DNA from: Flavobacterium profundi | GTDB lineage: Bacteria; Bacteroidota; Bacteroidia; Flavobacteriales; Flavobacteriaceae | Assembly (NCBI RefSeq): GCF_006491645.1 | Contig: NZ_VDCZ01000011.1 | Coordinates: 62,001-126,000 of the forward strand | Direction of reading: 5' to 3' | DNA length: 64,000 nt | In this document: positions 35,555-43,111 of the stretch, in pieces | How positions within the stretch are numbered: position 1 is the stretch's first letter | How the letters are laid out: each line of letters starts with the position of its first letter | Notes under the pieces: generated by a model | What the model saw: only the letters and a program-made list of their open reading frames with translations | Told to the model about the DNA's origin: nothing | The model's database searches: none | Translations under genes and position numbers: made by a program

Positions 35555-36367
35555 ATGCACTTTACTAAAACTACAGAACAAACCTCTAAATATGAACATT
35601 TAGAGCAAATGTCGGTTCATGATTTGTTGACTAATATTAACAAAGAAGATCAAACAGTTCCATTAGCTGTTGCAAAAGCGCTTCCTCAAATAGAGACTTT
35701 AGTAACCGAAATTGTTACTAAAATGAAGCTTGGAGGCCGTCTTTTTTACATTGGTGCTGGTACATCTGGGCGTTTAGGAATTGTAGATGCTTCCGAATGT
35801 CCACCTACTTTTGGGGTTCCATTTGATTTAGTTATTGGTATAATTGCTGGTGGTGATGCCGCTATTAGAAAAGCAGTTGAAAATGCAGAAGACAGTACTA
35901 CTCAAGCTTGGGTCGATTTACAAGAATGGCTAATTAACACTAATGATGTGGTAATCGGCATTGCTGCTTCAGGAACGACTCCCTATGTAATTAAAGGACT
36001 AGAACAATGTAATGAAAACGGTATTAGTACGGGTTGTATTACGTGTAATGCGGGAAGCCCTTTAGCTATAACTGCTCAATTTCCTATCGAAGTAGTTGTA
36101 GGACCAGAATTTGTTACTGGTAGTAGTCGTATGAAAGCAGGAACGGCTCAAAAATTAGTCTTAAATATGATTTCAACTGCCACTATGATTCAATTAGGAA
36201 AAGTGAAAGGTAACAAAATGGTTGATATGCAATTGAGTAATGACAAATTAGTCGATCGCGGTACCAAAATGATTATGGAAGAATTAGCCATTGAATATGA
36301 ATTCGCTAAAAAATTATTATTAAAATATGGCAGTGTAAGAAATGCTGTAACCAACTATAAACCTTAA
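35555..36367 (+). CDS. murQ: N-acetylmuramic acid 6-phosphate etherase
   Basis: A 270-residue SIS-domain enzyme that splits the lactyl ether of MurNAc 6-phosphate to give GlcNAc 6-phosphate in cell-wall recycling. FYIGAGTSGRLGIVDASECPPTFGVP, GGDAAIRKAVENAEDS and VVGPEFVTGSSRMKAGTAQKLVLNM are family signatures; the general acid Glu lies in VENAED. It is about 30 residues shorter at the C-terminus than E. coli MurQ (298), which is usual for Bacteroidota. It is followed at 11 bp by a run of small unknown genes, so a common transcript is possible. Confidence 0.95.
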   Translation: MHFTKTTEQTSKYEHLEQMSVHDLLTNINKEDQTVPLAVAKALPQIETLVTEIVTKMKLGGRLFYIGAGTSGRLGIVDASECPPTFGVPFDLVIGIIAGGDAAIRKAVENAEDSTTQAWVDLQEWLINTNDVVIGIAASGTTPYVIKGLEQCNENGISTGCITCNAGSPLAITAQFPIEVVVGPEFVTGSSRMKAGTAQKLVLNMISTATMIQLGKVKGNKMVDMQLSNDKLVDRGTKMIMEELAIEYEFAKKLLLKYGSVRNAVTNYKP

Positions 36368-36378
36368 CTTTTAAAACT

Positions 36379-36843
36379 ATGAAAAAAATACTTTCTCTTT
36401 TTTGTTTCTTTACTATTAGCTTAATTTTTTCTCAACAAATTGAAGTGAGAGATAACAAATATTATGTGAATGATGCTTTAGTCTATAAACACGAAATCAC
36501 AAAAACCTTAGCAGCTAACCCTGAAGCTTTACAATTATATAAAAAATCTAGAACCAAAGAATCTGTTGGTGGCTTATTATTAGGTGGCGGAATTGGATTA
36601 ATAATTGGAGATGTGGTAAAAGGTTTGGTTTCTGATGTAGATTACCCTTCAGGTTTTACCTATGTGGGCGCTGGATTAATAGGCGTTTCTATTCCAGTCC
36701 TTTCGGGTAGAACCAGAATGCGAGCTAAAAGTATTGAACTTTATAATGAAAGTGTAAAAGATAATTCAAATAGTTTAGGCTATCAATTTGACATGAAAGT
36801 AATTACCAATTCAAATGGTATTGGATTGAATATCACTTTTTAA
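36379..36843 (+). CDS. Hypothetical secreted protein with glycine-rich hydrophobic segments
   Basis: A 154-residue protein with a signal peptide (MKKILSLFCFFTISLIFSQQ). Two hydrophobic segments follow: VGGLLLGGGIGLIIGDVV (glycine-zipper-like, about 70-87) and FTYVGAGLIGVSIPVL (about 98-114), then a polar tail ending GLNITF. The glycine-zipper pattern suggests a small envelope protein that oligomerises in a membrane, perhaps the outer membrane given the aromatic C-terminus. The family is not recognised. It begins 11 bp after murQ and precedes three closely spaced small genes. Confidence 0.78.
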   Translation: MKKILSLFCFFTISLIFSQQIEVRDNKYYVNDALVYKHEITKTLAANPEALQLYKKSRTKESVGGLLLGGGIGLIIGDVVKGLVSDVDYPSGFTYVGAGLIGVSIPVLSGRTRMRAKSIELYNESVKDNSNSLGYQFDMKVITNSNGIGLNITF

Positions 36844-36845
36844 AT

Positions 36846-37550
36846 TTGAGAAAAAGAAAAAAATATTATAATAGCAAAGGCTTTCTTTTTGCTTCCTTAA
36901 TTACTATCTTTTTAGTGAGTGGTTATTTTTTGTTTTCTAATAAAACGTTTCAATATTGTTCCAATGAAAAATATCTTTTAGGTATTCCTGATTCGTTACC
37001 CACAATATCTATTGATTACAACCAATATCGAGAAGATATCTTAGAAGAAATAACGATAAAACTGAATCGAGAAACCTGTTGTAAAACCCACGAGTTTCTT
37101 TTAAAATTAAGTACTAATGAAACGGTGAATGTAACACTTTTTAATCATTGTAAAAGTTGCCCTATAGTATGTGGTGGACGATTATTTACTCGTGTTTTAA
37201 TCAATCGAGATAATCAGGTTTTAGTCAATGAAAGACTTATTGCAAATGATTCAATAGCAAATTATATTCATGAATTTTTAAAAAAACCAGATACCGATTA
37301 TAACTATGCAGAAAATTGCCTTCTAAATTGGGATTTAACAACAAATAAAGAAGCTATAGAACAGGCTTTTATCGGCATTCAAAAAGGGTATCAATTGTAT
37401 TATGAAGAAATCGCACAAAAAGAATTTGGTAAACCTATTTGCGAACTCACAAAAAAAGAAATCGAAAGTATAAAAAGAGAAAAATCTAGTATTTATTTAG
37501 GTGTTGGCTACAGGATTCTAGAACCTCCACCTCCACCACCAATAGAATAA
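36846..37550 (+). CDS. Hypothetical membrane-anchored Cys-rich protein
   Basis: A 234-residue protein that begins at TTG 36846 (MRKRKKYYNSKGF), two bases after the preceding stop; there is no in-frame ATG nearby. One N-terminal anchor helix (FASLITIFLVSGYFLFS) leads to an extracytoplasmic part with several cysteines (FQYCSNEK, RETCCKTH, NHCKSCPIVCGG, ENCLLNW, KPICELT), which could form disulfides. The C-terminus is proline-rich (EPPPPPPIE). No known family is recognised. It sits within a tight run of small genes (36379-38350) whose shared transcription is likely. Confidence 0.75.
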   Translation: MRKRKKYYNSKGFLFASLITIFLVSGYFLFSNKTFQYCSNEKYLLGIPDSLPTISIDYNQYREDILEEITIKLNRETCCKTHEFLLKLSTNETVNVTLFNHCKSCPIVCGGRLFTRVLINRDNQVLVNERLIANDSIANYIHEFLKKPDTDYNYAENCLLNWDLTTNKEAIEQAFIGIQKGYQLYYEEIAQKEFGKPICELTKKEIESIKREKSSIYLGVGYRILEPPPPPPIE

Positions 37551-37554
37551 TATT

Positions 37555-37782
37555 ATGGCAACAGATAGAAAATTACTTGCAAAAGGAATTAAGTACTTAT
37601 CTGGTACTTTACCCCTTTTATTTATGGGACCAATTGTTATTAATAGTTCGTTTAAAAACGAGGAAAGTCCGTATTATCCTTATGTTTTAGCAATTGGAAT
37701 TCTCATTAGTGCTATTGCTATTTATCTTGGGTTTAAAGGAATTAATATTATCATGAAAAGTTTATTCGATGGAAACAAGTAA
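37555..37782 (+). CDS. Small two-helix membrane protein
   Basis: A 75-residue protein starting ATGGCA four bases after the previous stop. Two hydrophobic helices (GTLPLLFMGPIVIN, YPYVLAIGILISAIAIYLGFKGI) with a short polar loop. DUF6095-type small membrane proteins of Flavobacteria have a similar layout, but I cannot confirm the family. Its last 14 bases overlap the start of the DinB-like gene in another frame, so translation of the two is coupled. Confidence 0.75.
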   Translation: MATDRKLLAKGIKYLSGTLPLLFMGPIVINSSFKNEESPYYPYVLAIGILISAIAIYLGFKGINIIMKSLFDGNK

Positions 37783-38350
37783 CATCTATTTAGAAAGCGT
37801 TAAAAAACAAATGCTGTACTACAAAACCATTGCCGAAAAAGCAATCGATCAGTTAGAAACTTCACAGTTATTTATTACTCCAAATTATGATACTAACTCC
37901 ATTGCTACTATTATCAAACACATGCATGGCAACATGTTGTCGCGTTGGACTGATTTTTTAACAACCGATGGCGAAAAAGAATGGCGAAAAAGAGATGAAG
38001 AATTTGATGCCCTTTTTGAAAACCAAGATAAAAAGAGTTTACTTCAACTTTGGGAAGAAGGATGGCAATGCTTTTTTAATGCAATTCACAGTTTGCAACC
38101 TGAAGATTTATCTAAAATTATTTACATTCGAAATGAAGGTCAGACGGCTTTAGACGCTATTAACAGGCAATTAGCTCATTATCCTTATCATGTGGGACAA
38201 ATTGTTTTTTATGCCAAAATGTTAAAACAAACGGAATGGAACAGTTTATCGATTCCAAAAAACAAGTCCAACGAATACAATACTGATAAATTTTCCAAAG
38301 AAAAAGAATTGAAGCATTTTACAGACGACGAACTTAAGAAACTGCAATAA
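37769..38350 (+). CDS. DUF1572 family protein (DinB-like fold)
   Basis: A 193-residue cytosolic helical protein. The DinB/YfiT-like four-helix bundle pattern is visible: IATIIKHMHGNMLSRWTDFL supplies an early His, and INRQLAHYPYHVGQIVFYAKML the later HxxxHxxQ motif, giving a three-His metal site typical of the fold. The substrate is unknown; some relatives are thiol-transferases or metal-dependent hydrolases. ATG 37769 overlaps the small membrane gene by 14 bases. It is the last gene of the unknown run before a lipoprotein. Confidence 0.88.
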   Translation: METSNIYLESVKKQMLYYKTIAEKAIDQLETSQLFITPNYDTNSIATIIKHMHGNMLSRWTDFLTTDGEKEWRKRDEEFDALFENQDKKSLLQLWEEGWQCFFNAIHSLQPEDLSKIIYIRNEGQTALDAINRQLAHYPYHVGQIVFYAKMLKQTEWNSLSIPKNKSNEYNTDKFSKEKELKHFTDDELKKLQ

Positions 38351-38378
38351 CCTTTTATAAATCAATATTAAATTACAA

Positions 38379-38762
38379 ATGCGCATCAAAAAACATACTC
38401 TCTTTCTTTTTTTAGTGCCCTTTTTTTTAGTTTCTTGTTATGAACAAGAACGCAATTGCAAAGATTTCAAAACAGGAAATTTTGAATTTACTCGTGAAAT
38501 TGAAGGCAAACTAGAAACTTCCTATTTTGAACGTAACGATTCCATTCAAATTGAGACGTTTAGAGGTCATAAAGACACCTCTTCGGTTCGATGGGTAAAT
38601 GATTGTGAATGTATTCTTAAAAAAATCAATCCCAAATCGATGAGTGAAAAAAATGCAGTACAGATAAAGATACTGACTACCAATGCAAAAGGATATACTT
38701 TTGAGTATAATATCGTTGGACAAACAAAAAAACAACGTGGTTCTGTAACAAAAAAGGAATAA
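38379..38762 (+). CDS. Hypothetical lipoprotein
   Basis: A 127-residue lipoprotein (signal MRIKKHTLFLFLVPFFLVSC, Cys20). The mature part holds NCKDFKTGNFEFTREIEGKLETSYFERNDS and a WVNDCECILKKINPKSMSEKN segment, with three further cysteines, and a short beta-rich end. This family often carries a misleading topoisomerase name in databases for Flavobacteria, but nothing in the sequence supports one. It lies 28 bp after the DinB-like gene and 51 bp before terC. The function is unknown. Confidence 0.8.
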   Translation: MRIKKHTLFLFLVPFFLVSCYEQERNCKDFKTGNFEFTREIEGKLETSYFERNDSIQIETFRGHKDTSSVRWVNDCECILKKINPKSMSEKNAVQIKILTTNAKGYTFEYNIVGQTKKQRGSVTKKE

Positions 38763-38813
38763 TTTACGTTTAACAACTTTAATTTCAATTCGCAACAAAT
38801 AAATTAACTCACT

Positions 38814-39668
38814 ATGGAGATTTTATCAAATCCAGATGCATGGATTGCCCTGTTAACCTTAACTTTTTTAGAGATTATTTTAGGAATAGACAACATTGTT
38901 TTTTTATCCATTGTTTCTGGTAAATTAAAAGCAGAAGACCAACCAAAAGCAAGAAGAATAGGGTTATTATTAGCCATGGTTTTCAGAATAATTTTACTTT
39001 TTGGAATTACTTGGGTTATGGGATTGAAAGAATCCTTCTATGATTTTGATTTCGGATTTTTCTCAGGAGGTATTTCGGGTCAGAGTTTGATTATTTTTGG
39101 AGGAGGTTTGTTTTTATTGTACAAATCCGTATCTGAAATTCATCATAAATTAGAAGGAGAAGAAGAAAGCACCGCTGGAAAAGCAAGTAGTGGTTTATCG
39201 GCTGCCATTATTCAAATCGCATTATTGAATATCGTGTTCTCTTTTGATAGTATTTTAACCGCTATTGGATTAGTAAGTTCTGCGGAACCACCAGCTGGTT
39301 TTGGTTACGCAGGTTCCTTAGAAATCATGATTATGGCAATTATTCTTTCAATTGTTGTAATGTTAGCTTTTGCTGGACCCGTAAGTAAATTTGTTAATGA
39401 ACATCCTACCATTCAAATATTAGGTTTGTCCTTTTTAATTCTTATTGGTGTAATGCTTTTAGCAGAAGGCTCGCACTTGGCAAACTTTAAATTTGGTAAC
39501 GATATTGAAGTGCATAGTATTCCAAAAGGCTATTTATATTTTGCTATTTTCTTCTCTTTATTTGTAGAGTTTTTAAATTTAAAAATGAAGAAAAACAGAA
39601 AACCGGTTCAATTGAAGAATAGTAAAATAATGGATGAGAAATTAACGAATGACGATTTTTTAGATTAA
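38814..39668 (+). CDS. TerC family integral membrane protein
   Basis: A 284-residue protein with eight to nine hydrophobic helices. The TerC hallmark FLEIILGIDNIVFLSIVSGKL is at the start, and the second repeat ALLNIVFSFDSILTAIGLV is in the middle; both carry the acidic pair thought to handle metal ions. Family members are linked to manganese export during secretion and to tellurite resistance. A cytoplasmic charged tail (MKKNRKPVQLKN) ends the protein. It is followed by a perfect bidirectional terminator. The exact ion is not known here. Confidence 0.9.
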   Translation: MEILSNPDAWIALLTLTFLEIILGIDNIVFLSIVSGKLKAEDQPKARRIGLLLAMVFRIILLFGITWVMGLKESFYDFDFGFFSGGISGQSLIIFGGGLFLLYKSVSEIHHKLEGEEESTAGKASSGLSAAIIQIALLNIVFSFDSILTAIGLVSSAEPPAGFGYAGSLEIMIMAIILSIVVMLAFAGPVSKFVNEHPTIQILGLSFLILIGVMLLAEGSHLANFKFGNDIEVHSIPKGYLYFAIFFSLFVEFLNLKMKKNRKPVQLKNSKIMDEKLTNDDFLD

Positions 39669-39679
39669 TTCAACACTAT

Positions 39680-39709
39680 AAAAAAACTCCCAAATTTGGG
39701 AGTTTTTTT
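39680..39709. terminator. Bidirectional terminator
   Basis: A 30-bp perfect palindrome (half-site AAAAAAACTCCCAAA) between the convergent terC and peroxidase genes. Confidence 0.93.
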
Positions 39710-39711
39710 AT

Positions 39712-41505
39712 TTAAAATGTATCTGTAAGTGTTTTCATGAACAAAACCAAATCCTCTTTCTCATGATTCGTTAAGTTAAGTTTATCGAAAGGCAAGGTTT
39801 GGTTTTCCAAAGTTATTCCCAAACCAACGCCTCCTCCTCTGTTATAAAAATCTACAATTTCTTCCAAAGTAGTATACACACCATTATGCATATAAGGAGC
39901 CGTTTTTTCAATATTCCGTATAGTAGGCGTTTTAAAGAAATACTTTCTTTGTTCCGTTTTGTAAACACCATAACGTCCTAAATCGTCGTCTAAAACAGCT
40001 GTTAAAGTATCCTTTGTTTTGGGTACACCAATGAGTTCCAACTCTGATTCTTTAAAGGCTACTGGTACTAAACCATTGAATAAAGGTGCAAAATGACAGG
40101 TTGCGCATTTGGCCTTCCCCATAAACACATTAAAACCATTTATTTCATTTTGCGTAAGCGTATTTTCTTTACCTTGCATGTTTAAATCAAACTTAGACTG
40201 GAATGGACTAAGCGACATAATGTAAGAAGCTATAGCGCTACGAATTAAATGATTATCAATCTCTTTTGCGTATACTTTTTTAAAAGTGGCTACATAATTT
40301 TCATTTTCTAAGACTCTTTGCTCTAAATCGTTTAATGACAAATGAAACTCGTTTGGATTATTTACTACATCTACAATTTGTCCTTCTAAACTACCCGTTC
40401 TTTTATCATGAAAAAAACCTTTTTGTAAGGCTGCATAAAATAAAGTAGGCGAATTGCGAGTGGTTCCAGGAGATTTGCTCAATCCATCCGTAAAATACAA
40501 TTCTTGTTTATGACAACTTGCACAACTTATCGTTTTATTATGAGATAAAGTTTTATCTTCGAAAAGCATTTTCCCTAATTGCACTTTTTCTTCTGCTAAT
40601 GGATTTTCTTTTTGATCGGTAAAGTAATTAATATTAAAAGTATTCTTTTCAAATAAATTAGTTATGTCATAGTTAATCGGTTGCTTGAATGGAAAGGTAA
40701 TATTCCAATCTGTTACGGTTTGGTTCCAAATTCCCAAAGCTTTATGAGTGTGTTCTTTGATAAAAATATATCTATCAAACGTATTAAAATCTTTCCCTGT
40801 TAAAAAAGTAATACTACTTTCAATTTGGTTCATCCAATTATGATACAAATCTTTATTTTGAAATTGACGTTCATAAATAGACAGTATTTCTTTTAAAGAA
40901 GTGTAAACTATCTTACTTTCTTCCAATGAATTGGATAAAACAGGAGAATCAAAACCTGTAATTCCAGTTAAAGCCACTCTGTTTAGTGCATCTCTGATAA
41001 TCCATAAAATATGATGTTCTTTTAAAAACTGTAAGGTAAGGTTCTTATGCAAAAATTTAAATTTCGTACTAGCGCTAACAACTTGTCTTTTTAGAGTTTC
41101 TAAATCAACTGTATCTTCATACAACAATTCTTCAATTACCTGAAAACCATTCGATTCTTTTATTTTAATATCCGTAAAATCTTCTTCTTCTACTTTTAAA
41201 AGATTAGGCTGGTTCAAAAAAGTATAATTATCTGCATCGATATAGGCTAAAACAGGTTCCGACTTTTTAAAAAACATTCGTGCTTTTAAATAGAAACTGT
41301 GTTTATCGTTTATATTTTCTGAAGCATTTAAGGAATCCAAAGCTAAAGCCGCGTTCCATAAATCATTTTTAAATTGTATTTCTAATTGTTGTAAAGGAGC
41401 AATTGTTTCATACACTTCTTTTTCTTTACAACTAAGACTCATAAATACCAAAAGGCTATATAAAAATATAGCCTTTAAAGTATTTTTTTTCAATGTTTTA
41501 ATCAT
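39712..41505 (-). CDS. Di-haem cytochrome c peroxidase-like lipoprotein with helical N-terminal domain
   Basis: A 597-residue lipoprotein (lipobox FMSLSC, Cys26). Residues 30-280 are all-helical with an imelysin-like appearance. Residues 290-597 are a MauG/CcpA-type di-haem domain with haem motifs C328-A-S-C331-H332 and C467-A-T-C470-H471. FKTPTIRNIEKTAPYMHNGVYTTLEEIVDFYN matches the conserved C-terminal region with a distal Met/His. Such enzymes reduce peroxide or oxidise protein side chains in the periplasm. The start codon lies one base after the stop of the PhoX-like gene, so the two are translationally linked. The fusion to a long helical domain is uncommon outside Bacteroidota. Confidence 0.9.
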   Translation of the reverse strand: MIKTLKKNTLKAIFLYSLLVFMSLSCKEKEVYETIAPLQQLEIQFKNDLWNAALALDSLNASENINDKHSFYLKARMFFKKSEPVLAYIDADNYTFLNQPNLLKVEEEDFTDIKIKESNGFQVIEELLYEDTVDLETLKRQVVSASTKFKFLHKNLTLQFLKEHHILWIIRDALNRVALTGITGFDSPVLSNSLEESKIVYTSLKEILSIYERQFQNKDLYHNWMNQIESSITFLTGKDFNTFDRYIFIKEHTHKALGIWNQTVTDWNITFPFKQPINYDITNLFEKNTFNINYFTDQKENPLAEEKVQLGKMLFEDKTLSHNKTISCASCHKQELYFTDGLSKSPGTTRNSPTLFYAALQKGFFHDKRTGSLEGQIVDVVNNPNEFHLSLNDLEQRVLENENYVATFKKVYAKEIDNHLIRSAIASYIMSLSPFQSKFDLNMQGKENTLTQNEINGFNVFMGKAKCATCHFAPLFNGLVPVAFKESELELIGVPKTKDTLTAVLDDDLGRYGVYKTEQRKYFFKTPTIRNIEKTAPYMHNGVYTTLEEIVDFYNRGGGVGLGITLENQTLPFDKLNLTNHEKEDLVLFMKTLTDTF

Positions 41506-41506
41506 A

Positions 41507-42952
41507 TTAACGCTCTAGACCTTTGATCAAAAATAACTGACTTCCTTCTGAACTATCTGGGTTTGAAATTGCTTCAGCATCTGTAAATGCGCTGTTCGTC
41601 CAACCGTGATTTTGTGTACAAATTAAGAAACTTCCTTCCACTCCAATTACATCAGATACATCAATCATACCGGTTAATTCCCATATATTTGAAGCAGATC
41701 CCATTCCAGCTGCAGCAGCGGTATTTTGGTCACATTCTAAAACTACTTTTAACGCTTTTGTATTTAAATTGTATTGGTATAAATAAGGAAAATGGGTTTT
41801 ATCAGCAGTATCAGGATAACCGTTAGGATCTTCCATAATGTATGCATAATCTTTTGTTACTACAATATTATCTGGACTATGGAATTGTCTGGCAACACCA
41901 GTTAAGTTATCACCGTCTAAAACACAAGTAATAGTTGCCACTTTAGGATCATTAGCATCTAAAACCACTTTATAAATTCTACCGTAAAAAGTTCCTTTAC
42001 CTGTTAAAGCAGTACTCTTTCTACCAGTAACAGCAAAATATATTTCTCTATTTGCGCTTCCAGAACCTTTTCTGTAATCAATATCTTCTACCCTAGAGAA
42101 TCCCATAATTCCTTTATCTCTAGATTCTTGCTCTAATTCGTTTAATGTTCTTTCTGTATATTCTTCAAATACTACTGGATACGTAACACCTTCTTGCATA
42201 TCCATTTCATAATCAATCCCTGCTTGAGTTACCTTTAAACCATATAACTTCCCACTTGCTAAATCTCCTCTATTACCAACATACATAGCTAACTGACCAG
42301 ATGGCGTAGTGTTATCTCCTGTATCATCACCTATAAAAGCTACTGTTTTTGAAGGATATGCATCTTTACCAATTACTACAGCGTTTTCTGTAGACCATTG
42401 TCCTAATGCAGGAAGTAAAGTAGCTAATTCAGCATCTTCTGCTTTTTTAAAAGGATCGGTTGCGAAAACTCCTTTAGATGCGCCACCCCATTCGCCTCCA
42501 GATAAATACAAAGGACCAAAACCATGCTCTTCCGGCATAATTAAAGATCCAGAACATTGAGCGGTTCTAGCAGTTGCAGCTGCATTTAAGATATATTCTC
42601 CTTTTACTGGTTTGAACGTTTTGTCAAATGAAATTCTTGCGATAGAATAATCTGCTTCAATATTGTTAATTAAAGAATAGGTTCCATCACTTAATTTCAT
42701 TAATCCCATTCCGTCAGCCATAGATCCGTATACAAAATTAGGAGATTCAGACAACTGATCTTGAGAGCTTAATAAAGAATAAATTTCAAGGCTTTCAAAA
42801 CCTGTTTTTTTGGCTAAATAAGCTGGTGTTTGTGAATGGTTTTTTAAAGTAACAGATTCTTGTGTTTCTACTTCTTTTGTATCATCATCATTACAAGAGA
42901 CTACTGTAATAGATAAAGCAAGTAAAAAAATGGATTTAAAATTTGTTTTCAT
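41507..42952 (-). CDS. PhoX-like (DUF839) lipoprotein
   Basis: A 481-residue lipoprotein (signal MKTNFKSIFLLALSITVVSC). The layout follows PhoX alkaline phosphatases and related propellers: LYLSGGEWGG early, FSRVEDIDYRKG (replacing the usual RPEG/A site), EIYFAVTGRK, GRIYKVVLD and FHSPDNIVVTKDYAYIMEDPNGY late. PhoX releases phosphate with a calcium-iron cofactor; whether the cofactor ligands are complete cannot be judged here, so the activity is open. It is followed by a di-haem peroxidase gene at one-base distance. A TAATTTTG box lies about 30 bp upstream (42989-42982). Confidence 0.82.
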   Translation of the reverse strand: MKTNFKSIFLLALSITVVSCNDDDTKEVETQESVTLKNHSQTPAYLAKKTGFESLEIYSLLSSQDQLSESPNFVYGSMADGMGLMKLSDGTYSLINNIEADYSIARISFDKTFKPVKGEYILNAAATARTAQCSGSLIMPEEHGFGPLYLSGGEWGGASKGVFATDPFKKAEDAELATLLPALGQWSTENAVVIGKDAYPSKTVAFIGDDTGDNTTPSGQLAMYVGNRGDLASGKLYGLKVTQAGIDYEMDMQEGVTYPVVFEEYTERTLNELEQESRDKGIMGFSRVEDIDYRKGSGSANREIYFAVTGRKSTALTGKGTFYGRIYKVVLDANDPKVATITCVLDGDNLTGVARQFHSPDNIVVTKDYAYIMEDPNGYPDTADKTHFPYLYQYNLNTKALKVVLECDQNTAAAAGMGSASNIWELTGMIDVSDVIGVEGSFLICTQNHGWTNSAFTDAEAISNPDSSEGSQLFLIKGLER

Positions 42953-42981
42953 AATAATAAAAGGGTTGTTTATTTGTTGTC

Positions 42982-42989
42982 CAAAATTA
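42982..42989 (-). promoter_or_regulatory. -7 box of the PhoX-like/peroxidase operon
   Basis: On the minus strand the bases read TAATTTTG, an exact TAnnTTTG match, 29 bp before the start codon of the PhoX-like gene. The nearest upstream TTG is only 15 bp away, below the usual spacing. Confidence 0.5.
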
Positions 42990-43111
42990 CCCTATGATTG
43001 TAAACAAAAAGTAAATCAAGTATTACTATATGTATAGGCGAAGTTTATGAAAACTTTACAAAAAGGTTACTAACTTAATTTTTCATTAACACAATGTGAA
43101 TTTATTCTCTT

